A stretch of 64,000 nt of DNA from DATELY01 sp035276085 (GTDB lineage: Bacteria > Pseudomonadota > Gammaproteobacteria > Steroidobacterales > Steroidobacteraceae). The stretch is taken from assembly GCA_035276085.1 (NCBI GenBank), contig DATELY010000024.1, positions 1-64,000 of the forward strand, written 5' to 3'. The stretch's first letter is position 1; the number at the start of each line of letters is the position of its first letter. The position numbers were made by a program, and so were the translations under genes. This document shows positions 51,490-60,262 of this stretch, piece after piece. The notes beneath the pieces are model-generated. The model worked only from the letters and a program-made list of their open reading frames with translations, did no database searches and was not told the origin of the DNA.

Positions 51490-52560
51490 ATGAAGATCTT
51501 CGTGACCGGAGCGCTGGGCTTCATCGGTGCGCATTTCGTCGAACGTGCGTTGGCTGAGGGTCATCACGTGACGGGGCTGTACCGCAGCGCCGAGGGCGAC
51601 AGGCAGGAGCTGCTGGAGTCGTTGGAGCAGCAAGGCGCCTTGCTTGCGCAAGGCGACGTTCTGGAGCCCGAACGCTATCAGCCCGTGATGGCGGGCATCG
51701 ATTGCGTCTGCCACTTCGCTGCCGCGTTCAAAGGCGCGAGTCATACCGAGGAGGAGTTTCATCACATCAACGTGCTCGGCACGGAAGCGGTGTTACGTGC
51801 TGCTGCGAAAGCCGGCGTGCGCCGGTTCGTTCTCTGCAGTACGGCTGGCATCTATGGACAGCGCTGCGCCGGCGTGACGGACGAGTCGGCGCAAGCGCGA
51901 CCCTGGAATGCTTACGAACGCAGCAAGCACGCGGCCGAGGAATGCGTGCGCAGGCTCGCCCCTCAGCTGCAGATGGAATTCGTGATCCTGCGGCCGGCCG
52001 TCGTGTATGGACCGCGTGACGATCGGCTGCTCAAGCTCTTTCGAACGGCAGCCAAGGGTCAGTTTCCGTTGTTCGGCCCCGGTCGGGGTCGTCGTCACAT
52101 GGTGTATGTGAGCGATGTGGCGGACGCATTTCTGCTGGCGTGCACGCAGCCGAAGGCCGGCAACGAAGAGATGATCATCGCCGGTCCTGAAGCGACGTCG
52201 CTCAAAGCGATGCTCGATACGCTTGCCGGCGTGGTCGGCCGTTCCCGTTGTGGGCCGCGGCTGCCGCTCGCGCCGATGCTGTTGCTGGCGGCGCTCGTGG
52301 AGGATCTCTGCAAGCTCATCCGCGTGAGCCCGCCGATCTACCGTCGCCGCATGGACTTCTATCGCAGCGATGCGGCGTTCGATTGCAGCCGGGCGCGTCG
52401 CTTGCTGGGGTGGCGGCCGCGGGTGAGCCTGCGGGATGGCTTGCGTCGCACGTATGAAGCGACCGAGCGCAGCACGAGCCTGGGCCACGTGGCCGCAATT
52501 GCCGCCGCGCTCACGATCGGTGTTGGTTACCTGTGCTGCGTCATGGGACCGTTGGTCTGA
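51490..52560 (+). CDS. NAD-dependent epimerase/dehydratase (extended SDR) with C-terminal helix
   Basis: The ATG at 51490 directly precedes the Rossmann strand MKIFVTGALGFIGAHF (G-x2-G-x2-G); in-frame starts at 51382 or 51412 add 26-36 unconserved residues. 356 residues. The catalytic serine is in CSTAGIYGQRC and the Y-x3-K in NAYERSKHAAEE. The end (about 335-356, IAAALTIGVGYLCCVMG) is hydrophobic and may anchor it to the membrane. It shares its C-terminal motif (RRRMDFYRSDAAFD) with the SDR at 5610. The substrate is unknown; it lies outside the EPS cluster. Confidence 0.8.
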   Translation: MKIFVTGALGFIGAHFVERALAEGHHVTGLYRSAEGDRQELLESLEQQGALLAQGDVLEPERYQPVMAGIDCVCHFAAAFKGASHTEEEFHHINVLGTEAVLRAAAKAGVRRFVLCSTAGIYGQRCAGVTDESAQARPWNAYERSKHAAEECVRRLAPQLQMEFVILRPAVVYGPRDDRLLKLFRTAAKGQFPLFGPGRGRRHMVYVSDVADAFLLACTQPKAGNEEMIIAGPEATSLKAMLDTLAGVVGRSRCGPRLPLAPMLLLAALVEDLCKLIRVSPPIYRRRMDFYRSDAAFDCSRARRLLGWRPRVSLRDGLRRTYEATERSTSLGHVAAIAAALTIGVGYLCCVMGPLV

Positions 52561-52577
52561 ATGCTCGGGTGAATCGA

Positions 52578-54212
52578 CTACCTCAGAGAAGTATCCCTTC
52601 TCCGACTCTCCTCCAACACCGCATGCAGGTTCTCCAACGTGTCCGCCTCCCGCGCGGGCTTATCACGACGCCAACGCGCGATGCGTGGAAATCTCACGGC
52701 AATGCCGGACTTGTGCCGCTTCGATTCGGCGATGGCCTCGAACGCGAGCTCGAACACCTGCGTCGGCTCGACCGCTCTCACAGGCCCGAAGCGTTCCGTC
52801 GTGTGCGCGCGCACCCATCGATCCACTGCGGCGATCTCGTCATCGGTCAGACCCGAATAGGCTTTCGCCACGGGCATCAGCTCATCGTTCTGCCACACGC
52901 CGAACGTGTAGTCGGTGAACAGGTTGGAGCGTCTCCCATTGCCGGGTTGCGCACAGATCAGCACGGCATCGAACGTGTACGGATCGATCTTCCACTTCCA
53001 CCACGTGCCGCGTTTGCGACCCGCCGCATACGGCGATCGGAGCTGCTTCAACATCAGACCCTCGACACCGCGCAAGCGTGAGCCGACGCGCAATTCTGCG
53101 AGCGCTTCCCAGCTCGACGCCTCGATACGTCGCGAGAGGGAGATGATTGCCTGCGCATGCGGCGGTAACTCGCTCACGATGTGTTCCAGTTGTGCCCGAC
53201 GCTCCGCGAGCGGCCAGTCGCGAATGTCGTCGCCGCGCCATTCCAGCACGTCGTACACCAGGTAGTGCGCGGGGACCTTGCTCAGAATCGCCGGCGTGAG
53301 TTTCTTGCGGCCGATGCGCTGCTGCAGCTCGGCGAACGGCAGCGGCCGTCCATCGGACCACGCGAGGAGCTCGCCATCGAGCACTGTCCCGTTCGGCAGT
53401 GCCATGGCTGCTTGCTCGATTTCTGGGAAGCGTTCCGTGACCAGCTCCTCGCCGCGTGACCAGATGAAGCAGCGACTGGCCCGGCGCACGACCTGCGCGC
53501 GAATGCCATCCCACTTCCACTCGGCGAGCCAGTCTGCGACGGCGCCCAAGGTTGCGACGGGATCTTCGAGCGGAGAGGCGAGGAAGAAGGGATAGGGTGC
53601 GGCAGGATCGTCCTCGGTGCGCTCGGCGGCGATCAGCTGGTGCCAGAAGCTCGCCGTGGGATTCCAGTCACCCATCATGCGGCGGCTGACTTCGACCGGC
53701 GGCAAGCCGAACGCTGCAGCGACCCCGCGTGTGGCTAGTGTTTGCGATACCCCTACGCGCAGCTCGCCCGTGAGCAGCTTGTTGAGCAGAAAGCATTCGC
53801 GATAGGGCAGGGTGCGCCACCACGCGATCACTGCGTCACGCTGCTCCAGCTCGTCGCGATCGCGCAATGTCAGCAAACGTGATTCGATCCATTCGGCGAG
53901 ACTCACGTCTTCCGTGACCGTGCTCGTCTGCTCCGGCGACTCCATCAACAGCGCGATGACCTCGGCCAGATCGCCCACATCGCCATACGTGTCTTCGATC
54001 AGCCAGGCCGGCAATCCAGACGCTTCGATGAGCCAACCCCAGAGCTTCGCTTGGCCGATGAAGCGCTTCAATCGACGGCCGGACAGAATGAACAGAGCCC
54101 ACGCGGCGTCGGCGGGCTCGGCGCTGCGGAAGTAACGCACCATGGCCGCAACTTTGAGATTGGTTGCCGTCGTGGTGTCGATGTCCTCGTGCAGTTGAGC
54201 GAAGGCCCGCAC
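52578..54212 (-). CDS. ATP-dependent DNA ligase
   Basis: GTG start at 54212 overlapping the exonuclease stop by one base, with GAAGGTGA 6 bp upstream. 544 residues: an N-terminal helical DNA-binding domain (about 1-200), then the nucleotidyltransferase core with adenylated Lys233 in EWKWDGIRAQ, LDGELLAW, a motif V-like MLKQLRSPYAAGRKRG with WWKWK, and an OB fold to about 530. It seals nicks using ATP and is additional to the NAD-dependent LigA expected elsewhere. It forms an operon with the MBL exonuclease, the core of the Lhr-LigB-MBL repair module, but the helicase and phosphoesterase partners are absent here. Confidence 0.92.
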   Translation of the reverse strand: MRAFAQLHEDIDTTTATNLKVAAMVRYFRSAEPADAAWALFILSGRRLKRFIGQAKLWGWLIEASGLPAWLIEDTYGDVGDLAEVIALLMESPEQTSTVTEDVSLAEWIESRLLTLRDRDELEQRDAVIAWWRTLPYRECFLLNKLLTGELRVGVSQTLATRGVAAAFGLPPVEVSRRMMGDWNPTASFWHQLIAAERTEDDPAAPYPFFLASPLEDPVATLGAVADWLAEWKWDGIRAQVVRRASRCFIWSRGEELVTERFPEIEQAAMALPNGTVLDGELLAWSDGRPLPFAELQQRIGRKKLTPAILSKVPAHYLVYDVLEWRGDDIRDWPLAERRAQLEHIVSELPPHAQAIISLSRRIEASSWEALAELRVGSRLRGVEGLMLKQLRSPYAAGRKRGTWWKWKIDPYTFDAVLICAQPGNGRRSNLFTDYTFGVWQNDELMPVAKAYSGLTDDEIAAVDRWVRAHTTERFGPVRAVEPTQVFELAFEAIAESKRHKSGIAVRFPRIARWRRDKPAREADTLENLHAVLEESRRRDTSLR

Positions 54213-55204
54213 TAGTCTTCACCTTCGAACTGTGTGGCGATCACGGCGGCGTCGCGACCTTGCTCGACCAGATAGCGCGTCATCGCTTCGGAGTGTCCGT
54301 GCGTGAGCAGGATGCGGCGCGCGCCGGTTTCGTCGAACGTGCGCAACAGGCCGGGCCAATCGACGTGATCCGACAGGACGAAGCCGCGGTCGTATCCCCG
54401 GCGCCTGCGATTGCCTCGAACCCGCATCCAGCCCGAGCAGAAACCGCTCGAATGCTCGCCGAAGCGACGCATCCAGGGCGAACCTGCAGCGCTGGGTGGC
54501 GCGAGGATGAGCGCGCCCGCGTATTCCTTCTTCTTCGCCGACGTGGCCGATGTCGTTGGCGTCATGCCAATGCCGGCAGCGCGATACGCATCGATCAACG
54601 GCAGCAACGCGCCGTGCACATACACCGTTTCGTTCGTGAACGCGCTCAGCTCGGCCAGGACACGCTGCGCCTTGCCCAGCGCATAACAAAACAACACGGA
54701 CGCAATGCCGCGCTCGCGATTGACCTGCCACCACTCGTAGATCTCGCGGATCACACGGTGCGGATGAGGCCAGCGATAAATCGGCAGGGCAAACGTGGCC
54801 TCGCTGATGAAGACATCGCATGGCACGACTTCGAAGGACGCGCAGGTGGGATCGGGTGCGCGTTTGTAATCGCCGGATACCACCCAGACCTGTGCGCCGT
54901 CGTCGATGCGGATCTGCGCCGATCCCAGCACGTGACCTGCCGGATGGAAGGACACGCGCACGGCGCCCAATCGCAGCGGCTCGCCGTAGGGCACCGATTG
55001 CAGCCGATCCGGCTCGCCGGTGCGCACGGCTGCAATCGATACACCGGGCTCGGCGAGGAGATACCGCTCGCTGCCGCGCCGCAGATGGTCGCCATGACCA
55101 TGAGTGATCAACGCCCGATCGACGGGCATCCAGGGGTCGATGGTGAACCCGCCGCGCGGGCAGTGCAGCCCACGCTCCGTGGCAACGACGAGCGCGTCCG
55201 ACAT
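54212..55204 (-). CDS. Ligase-associated MBL-fold DNA exonuclease
   Basis: 330 residues. The metallo-beta-lactamase motif HGHGDH is near residue 35. Other metal-site candidates are HPAGHVLGSAQ, VSGDYKR and LTHGHSE. The central region FISEATFALPIY and the C-terminal SDHVDWPGLL are typical of the exonucleases paired with bacterial ATP-dependent ligases. It likely trims DNA ends before ligation. First gene of the two-gene operon. An inserted Lys-rich loop (TSATSAKKKEYAG) looks variable. Confidence 0.9.
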   Translation of the reverse strand: MSDALVVATERGLHCPRGGFTIDPWMPVDRALITHGHGDHLRRGSERYLLAEPGVSIAAVRTGEPDRLQSVPYGEPLRLGAVRVSFHPAGHVLGSAQIRIDDGAQVWVVSGDYKRAPDPTCASFEVVPCDVFISEATFALPIYRWPHPHRVIREIYEWWQVNRERGIASVLFCYALGKAQRVLAELSAFTNETVYVHGALLPLIDAYRAAGIGMTPTTSATSAKKKEYAGALILAPPSAAGSPWMRRFGEHSSGFCSGWMRVRGNRRRRGYDRGFVLSDHVDWPGLLRTFDETGARRILLTHGHSEAMTRYLVEQGRDAAVIATQFEGED

Positions 55205-55270
55205 GAGCCTCCCGGTGTGTGGCTATGCGGGAAGAATGGTCACCGCAACAAGGGTGTTCCTCTGCGATCT

Positions 55271-55308
55271 CCCTCCCTTGCGAAGCGGGGGAGGGCCGGG
55301 GTGGGGGC
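55271..55308 (+). repeat. G-rich REP-like element
   Basis: A single forward copy of the element that occurs as an inverted pair at 32365-32466: pyrimidine arm, TTGCGAAGC loop, GGGGGAGGG arm, then GGGGTGGGGG. It lies between the minus-strand exonuclease gene and the MgtC/DUF4010 gene upstream of it. Confidence 0.8.
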
Positions 55309-55331
55309 AAGCGCGAAGCGCGGAACGCCAT

Positions 55332-56585
55332 TCATGCGTGGACCCACAGCCACCAGACCGCCCATGCGCTCGCGATCGACAGGATGACGCCCGTCGTGAC
55401 GTAGAGCGCGTACGCGCGTGGGCCGGAGACCCAGCTCACGACGATCTTGACGCTGGCGTTCGTCGTGAATGCCAACAGCACCGCCAATTGGGCGACATGC
55501 GCGCCGAGCACCTCGCGCTGGCGCATGAGAGCAGCCGATATCGCTGCAGAGTGGGTGTCCGCGAAGCCAGCGGCCGCAATGCCGGCCAGTGCACCGCGCG
55601 GTCCCAGCGTGTGAGCCAGTAACGCGGACGTGAATAGCACGACGGCCAGAATGAGTCCGAACGTCAACGCGGCGCGCACGCTCAGCGGTCGGCCGAGCGG
55701 CAACTCGGCGGGCTCCGCATCGCCTCGCTTCAGCAGCAGCACGCCAGCGAACACAGCCGAGACCGACCCCGCTGCGATGCACGGCCAGAGCAGTTGCATG
55801 GCGAGCTCTGCGTAGGTCGCGCTCAGCACGACGAAGAGCAGCACGGCGGTTGCGACGGAAGAAAAATGGGCCGCTGCCGCCGCATGTCGCGTCAGCGATG
55901 GCTGCGCCCACGCGCGTTGGCCCATGGCAGCGTGAGTCGTAACGCTCGAGATGAAGCCGCCGAGCGCACCGGCCAGGGCGAGTCCCTTGCGCGGTCCGAG
56001 CAGCCGCAACGCAATGTAAGCGATTGCGTTGACGCCCATCACGAGCACCACGACGTACCACAAGCGCCGCAAATTGATGGCTTCCAGCGGATCGACGGGC
56101 CGGTTGGGCAGCAGCGGCAGGATCACGAGGGCCGCCGCGAGCAGGAGCAGGCCGTCCTGCAGCTCACGATCCGACAAGCGCTCCTGGACCAACTCGTGCA
56201 GCCAAGAGCGCGAGGCGAGGAGGATGGTGAGTACCACGGCGACGCCTGCGCTGTAGGCCGGGTACGAGAGCGTCAAAGCACCGAGCGCAAACGTCGCCAG
56301 CAGTGCAACCTCCGTGGTGATGCCCGGATCCGAGGCCCGCGTCTTCAGGTAGCCCGCCAACGCCATTGCGGTAACGGCCGCAGCCATGATCGCAAGGGCA
56401 ACCGGATGCGCCAGGAGCTGCGCGAGCAGGCCCAGCAGGGCGACGATCGAAAACGTGCGTACGCCTGCGATCTCGCGCTCGGCGCCCCTGCCTTTCGACC
56501 GTTCGCGTTCGCTGCCGATGAGCAGGCCGATGCCGAGCGCGACGGCCGTGGCAAGAATGAGGGGATCGAGGCCGAGTTTGTCCAT
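55332..56585 (-). CDS. MgtC/SapB-DUF4010 family membrane protein
   Basis: 417 residues with about 11-12 hydrophobic segments. The N-terminal third is MgtC-like (ATAVALGIGLLIGSERER, GVRTFSIVALLG, and helices to about 140); the rest is the DUF4010 half (GGFISSVTTHAAMGQRA, FADTHSAAISAALMR, LAFTTNASVKIVVSW). Proteins with this architecture are common in proteobacteria, but transport substrates are unproven; Mg2+ adaptation is suggested only by the MgtC similarity. Monocistronic in appearance and divergent from the stress protein gene. Confidence 0.82.
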   Translation of the reverse strand: MDKLGLDPLILATAVALGIGLLIGSERERSKGRGAEREIAGVRTFSIVALLGLLAQLLAHPVALAIMAAAVTAMALAGYLKTRASDPGITTEVALLATFALGALTLSYPAYSAGVAVVLTILLASRSWLHELVQERLSDRELQDGLLLLAAALVILPLLPNRPVDPLEAINLRRLWYVVVLVMGVNAIAYIALRLLGPRKGLALAGALGGFISSVTTHAAMGQRAWAQPSLTRHAAAAAHFSSVATAVLLFVVLSATYAELAMQLLWPCIAAGSVSAVFAGVLLLKRGDAEPAELPLGRPLSVRAALTFGLILAVVLFTSALLAHTLGPRGALAGIAAAGFADTHSAAISAALMRQREVLGAHVAQLAVLLAFTTNASVKIVVSWVSGPRAYALYVTTGVILSIASAWAVWWLWVHA

Positions 56586-56740
56586 CGCGCGTTCTTCGTT
56601 ACGGGCTCAGTACGCGCGATGATGCCCGACCTGGATCGTGCTGGCTTGCCACGCCCGCGACCGTATTGCTCCTGACGGGGTCGAAGCCTGCAGCGGCACT
56701 ATGCTGTGACTTCCAATACTCGCTGCGGCGGAGGTGAGGT

Positions 56741-57187
56741 ATGTACAAGAAGATCCTCGTACCGGTGGACGGCAGTGCGACGGCAACGCGCGGCCTGGAG
56801 GAGGCCGTTACGCTCGCGCTGGAATTGCAGGCGCAGCTGCGCATCGTGCACGTCGTCAACGAATTGATCGTGGTCGGGGGCGAACAGATGTACTACGACT
56901 TCCCGACAGTGATCGAGTCGCTGCGCGAGCAAGGCAGGCGCGTGCTGCAGGCAGCGGAGGCGTACGCACGCGGCCGCGGCGTCGAGGTGCAGGTGGAGCT
57001 CGTCGAAGCCGTGGGCAACAAGGCCGCGGAGTTCATCGTGAAGTGCGCGGCAGCGTGGGCGGCGGACTTGATCGTGATGGGCACGCACGGGCGCCGTGGA
57101 TTCGGCCGCTGGGCACTGGGCAGCGATGCCGAGAGCGTGCTGCGTTCCGCCAGCGTGCCGGTGTTGTTGGTGCGAGCACCTGCCTGA
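56741..57187 (+). CDS. Universal stress protein (UspA family, ATP-binding type)
   Basis: 148 residues with a very strong SD (GGAGGTGAGG). The N-terminus MYKKILVPVDGSATATRG and the nucleotide motif G-x2-G-x9-G-S (GTHG, nine residues, GS) near residues 112-124 mark the ATP-binding subgroup. VLRSASVPVLLV is the conserved last strand. It probably aids survival under respiratory or energy stress. It ends 63 bp before the convergent flavoprotein gene, with a heptamer repeat between. Confidence 0.92.
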   Translation: MYKKILVPVDGSATATRGLEEAVTLALELQAQLRIVHVVNELIVVGGEQMYYDFPTVIESLREQGRRVLQAAEAYARGRGVEVQVELVEAVGNKAAEFIVKCAAAWAADLIVMGTHGRRGFGRWALGSDAESVLRSASVPVLLVRAPA

Positions 57188-57222
57188 CGCGGATATCGAT
57201 GAAAGCGCGGAGCGCCTCTAAC

Positions 57223-57264
57223 CAACCGCCAACCGCCAACCGCCAACCGCTAACCGCCAACCGC
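57223..57264. repeat. GCGGTTR heptamer array overlapping a stop codon
   Basis: Six tandem heptamers (AACCGCC or AACCGCT on the plus strand), the same unit as at 23705 and 28425 but as a single arm. Its last 15 bases are the 3' end of the minus-strand flavoprotein gene: they encode the final Ala-Val-Gly-Gly and the TAG. Confidence 0.85.
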
Positions 57265-58593
57265 TTCTGTCTCACTAGCGACAATACGGTCAGCCGCGCG
57301 CCGGCCCCAGTGCACTGCCGACTCCATCGACCCGGCGCCGAAGAGGTCGCCCGCAATCTGCACACGCGATCGGGGATGCAGCGCTGCGAGCAATCCCTGT
57401 GTTCTGCGCCAGAACCCGGGTGTCGCGAGATACCCCGCGATGGGCCACCGTGAGACGCTGGCAAACTGGAAGCGCGCGGCGATTTCTGGAAACAAGCGCT
57501 CGATCCGCGGGCGGGCCCAGGCGACGATGGCTGCGTCCGTTTGCGGCAGAAAGCGCGGGGTTGCGATCCCATCCGTGTACAGCGTGATCAAGCTATGTCC
57601 GGCAGGCGCACGGTCGGGTGCCTTGTTGTGTTGCAGGAATATCAAGAGCGTCTCGGGATCTTCCACTGTCGGCACCTGGACGACATACGCCCGAGAGCGC
57701 GTCGGCGCGGCATAGGCCAACGATACGGACACCAGCGGCAAGAAGCTCAGGTGGCGCGCGTAATCGTCCGTTCGTTCGGCCAGCGGCGCGTGGATGGCGC
57801 GTGCGACATCGAACGTCGTTGCGATGACGCAGGCGTCGCCGGCAAGCGTGTGAGCAGTTCCATCGCTGTCTCGGTAAGCCACTGCGACACCGATATTCGT
57901 TTCGGCGACGCGCCGTACATCTGCACCGTAAGTCAGCGACAGGCGCGAGGCGAGTGCACGAGGCAGCGCATCCAGTCCACCACGGATATTGATCAGTGGC
58001 ACGGACCAGTTCACGAGGGCACCGAGCACGCTCAGGCGCGAAGCGTGTGCCGCACCGCTGCCGACGACGAGGCGCACGAGTGGATCCATGAGGTAGTCGG
58101 TCACTTCGCGGCCGAAGGTACGCTCGGAGAACTGCTCTGCGGTCTCGTGATCGTCGTCGTGATGTGCAGACTCGGTCAGTCGAAAAGAATCCACGCCTTT
58201 GAGTTGTGCGCGAATCCTCATCACGCCGCCGATCAATTTTAGTTTGGCCGGTAAGCTGAGGGCCGACGTGAACGGCAGCATCGCCACTCGCGCCGTATCG
58301 ATGTCGATGACGCGCCCGTCGCGAATCAAACCCACGACGGGACTCGAGGGTCCGAAGCGATCGCCAAGGCCAACGGCGGCGGCGAGCGACCGATACTCGC
58401 GGTAGCCGTTCGTCATCGCATCGGGGCCGGCGTCGATCACAAAGCCGTCGCGGCGCAGCGTCAGCACGCGACCGCCGGGACGATCCAGCTTCTCCAGCAC
58501 GGTGACGGCGCAGCCGGCTTCTTGCAGTCGATAGGCTGCGCTGAGGCCGGCGAGTCCGGCGCCTACGACGATGATCTGGCGTGGCTTGCTCAT
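57250..58593 (-). CDS. Protoporphyrinogen oxidase-like FAD-dependent amine oxidase
   Basis: 447 residues. The FAD-binding fold is IIVVGAGLAGLSAAYRL (residues 7-23), followed by EKLDRPGGRVLTLRRDGF and DAGPDAM. Near the C-terminus, VSRWPIAGYLATPGF and IAGDLFGAGSMESAVHWG are PPOX/HemY-type signatures. HemY oxidises protoporphyrinogen IX with O2; related enzymes act on carotenoids or other amines. No heme gene is adjacent, so the reaction is not settled. The last four residues and stop codon come from a heptamer repeat, suggesting the repeat replaced or trimmed the original 3' end. Confidence 0.72.
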   Translation of the reverse strand: MSKPRQIIVVGAGLAGLSAAYRLQEAGCAVTVLEKLDRPGGRVLTLRRDGFVIDAGPDAMTNGYREYRSLAAAVGLGDRFGPSSPVVGLIRDGRVIDIDTARVAMLPFTSALSLPAKLKLIGGVMRIRAQLKGVDSFRLTESAHHDDDHETAEQFSERTFGREVTDYLMDPLVRLVVGSGAAHASRLSVLGALVNWSVPLINIRGGLDALPRALASRLSLTYGADVRRVAETNIGVAVAYRDSDGTAHTLAGDACVIATTFDVARAIHAPLAERTDDYARHLSFLPLVSVSLAYAAPTRSRAYVVQVPTVEDPETLLIFLQHNKAPDRAPAGHSLITLYTDGIATPRFLPQTDAAIVAWARPRIERLFPEIAARFQFASVSRWPIAGYLATPGFWRRTQGLLAALHPRSRVQIAGDLFGAGSMESAVHWGRRAADRIVASETEAVGG

Positions 58594-58704
58594 GGGGTCA
58601 ATGCCGCCCGGCGGCGATGATGATCTCGGCTGGCCTGGCCGATCCCCGCATGAAGATCGAAATCGAAGTGACGGCGCTGCAGAGCGGCTGAGGCAGGCAA
58701 CGCT

Positions 58705-59322
<618 letters not shown>

Positions 59323-59363
59323 GTCGGGTGTTCCAGCGGCTGCCAGCGGTTCTTGTCGATCGA

Positions 59364-59723
59364 TCAGGGACGTGGTGAATCCTGCGTCTCGCTGCGATCG
59401 TCCCCAGGACTGTACGGCAAGTAGTCCGCCAGCAGCCGGCGTACCGTTGCGAACGTCTCGCGCAGCGCGGCGTAGATGTCGGTGTGCGCAAAGCGGTCGG
59501 CTCGGCCGCTATGCACGGCGATCTTGCGGCCAGGCAGCGCGAGCTCGATGTTCACCTGGAACGATGTGCCGGTGCGCCGCTGGCCCGCAGGCACTTCGAG
59601 GGTGACATGACATTCGTCGAGCTCGCAGCACTGCTCGAGGTGTGTCACATATTCGCGAATGCGCGCTTCCAATGCAGCCGAGGGATCGATGTGGCGATAG
59701 GTAATGCGTATGGGTGTCTGCAC
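59364..59723 (-). CDS. HPF/RaiA-like ribosome-associated protein
   Basis: The GTG at 59723 has AAGGAG at exactly 6 bp, giving 119 residues starting (M)QTPIRITYRHIDPSAALEAR; the longer frame from 59816 lacks an SD and homology. The beta-alpha-beta-beta-beta-alpha pattern of hibernation factors is visible (ALEARIREYVTHLEQ, CHVTLEVPAG, TSFQVNIELALPGRKI, DIYAALRETFATVRRLL). Such proteins bind the 30S subunit to stabilise or dimerise idle ribosomes. It lacks the long C-terminal dimerisation domain of long HPF. Confidence 0.82.
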   Translation of the reverse strand: MQTPIRITYRHIDPSAALEARIREYVTHLEQCCELDECHVTLEVPAGQRRTGTSFQVNIELALPGRKIAVHSGRADRFAHTDIYAALRETFATVRRLLADYLPYSPGDDRSETQDSPRP

Positions 59724-60014
59724 GAGCGGCTCCTTCGAGTCACGAGTCCATTCTGCGACGTGTGTTGGAACTCTGTATGCGGGGACGCCTTGCTTTCCTG
59801 GCAGTGCTGCCCCCAACCGTATATGAGCGATTCACGCTGTTCTGCCGGGAATTGTTGCTGCTGACACGGCGCAAGCGCAACGGCTCGACGCCAGACCGAC
59901 AGCCGGCAGCCGAGTCGCGCCGCGGGACCTGATAGGCCTCGCTTTCAGGCAGCGGCCCAAAGAAAAGCTGATGTTCGTAACCGCAGGTCGGTATAAAGCC
60001 ACGGCGATTCTCGC
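59724..60014. other. Gap upstream of the rimP leader promoter, no gene seen
   Basis: Nearly 300 bp between the minus-strand HPF-like gene and the rimP leader promoter. Short open frames exist, but none has an SD or recognisable product. It should hold the HPF-like gene's promoter. Confidence 0.4.
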
Positions 60015-60043
60015 TTTACGGTCCCGCGGAATCGACTTAGAAT
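60015..60043 (+). promoter_or_regulatory. Sigma-70 promoter of the rimP-nusA-infB leader
   Basis: TTTACG (60015-60020) and TAGAAT (60038-60043) are spaced by exactly 17 bp, the best match to a housekeeping promoter that I found in the window. Transcription would start near 60050, about 280 bp before rimP. Confidence 0.7.
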
Positions 60044-60079
60044 CCGCGCCCTGCTTCGGGGCGGAACCCCTTGAAGCAA

Positions 60080-60156
60080 GGCGGGAATGCCTCATCTGAA
60101 GCGTTACGCGGAAGAAGTCGAGGCTCGCGCAGGTTCAAAGACTGCCCCCGCTACCA
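60080..60156 (+). pseudogene. tRNA-like segment, possible decayed initiator tRNA (metY position)
   Basis: A 77-nt stretch whose ends resemble initiator tRNA-Met. The 5' GCGGG and 3' CCCGC can pair as an acceptor stem, GGTTCAAA matches the T-loop, and the end GCCCCCGCTACCA differs from the E. coli fMet end (recalled as GCCCCCGCAACCA) by one base. The middle has no CAU anticodon loop, and the T-stem closing pair is mismatched, so it is not a working tRNA. In enteric bacteria metY occupies this place before rimP. Alternatively it is chance, or part of a 38-codon frame at 60087-60203. Confidence 0.35.
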
Positions 60157-60169
60157 AGCTTTTCGGACG

Positions 60170-60195
60170 AAAGGCCCCTTGTCAGGGGCTTTTTG
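60170..60195 (+). terminator. Intrinsic terminator 1 of the rimP leader
   Basis: AAAGGCCCCT pairs with AGGGGCTTTT around TGTC, and the 3' arm is the U-tract. Confidence 0.88.
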
Positions 60196-60238
60196 GTTTC
60201 TGAGCGCCTCGATCGGCGCGCCCGAGAAGCACACGAAT

Positions 60239-60262
60239 AATGGGCCTCGTGGCCCATTTTTT
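60239..60262 (+). terminator. Intrinsic terminator 2 of the rimP leader
   Basis: AATGGGCC pairs perfectly with GGCCCATT around TCGT, followed by TTTT. It lies 45 bp after terminator 1 and 70 bp before rimP, so both must be read through, or attenuated, for the operon to be expressed from the upstream promoter. Confidence 0.92.

Larger units (their letters stand above)
60050..60195 (+). ncRNA. Candidate structured leader RNA or small RNA
   Basis: Between the promoter and the first terminator lies a discrete ~145-nt unit. It opens with a hairpin (TGCTTC-GGGG at 60052-60061 against CCCC-TT-GAAGCA at 60067-60077), continues with a tRNA-like segment (60080-60156) and ends at an intrinsic terminator. 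It could be released as a small RNA or act as an attenuating leader for rimP-nusA-infB. No known RNA family is recognised in it. Confidence 0.4.
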
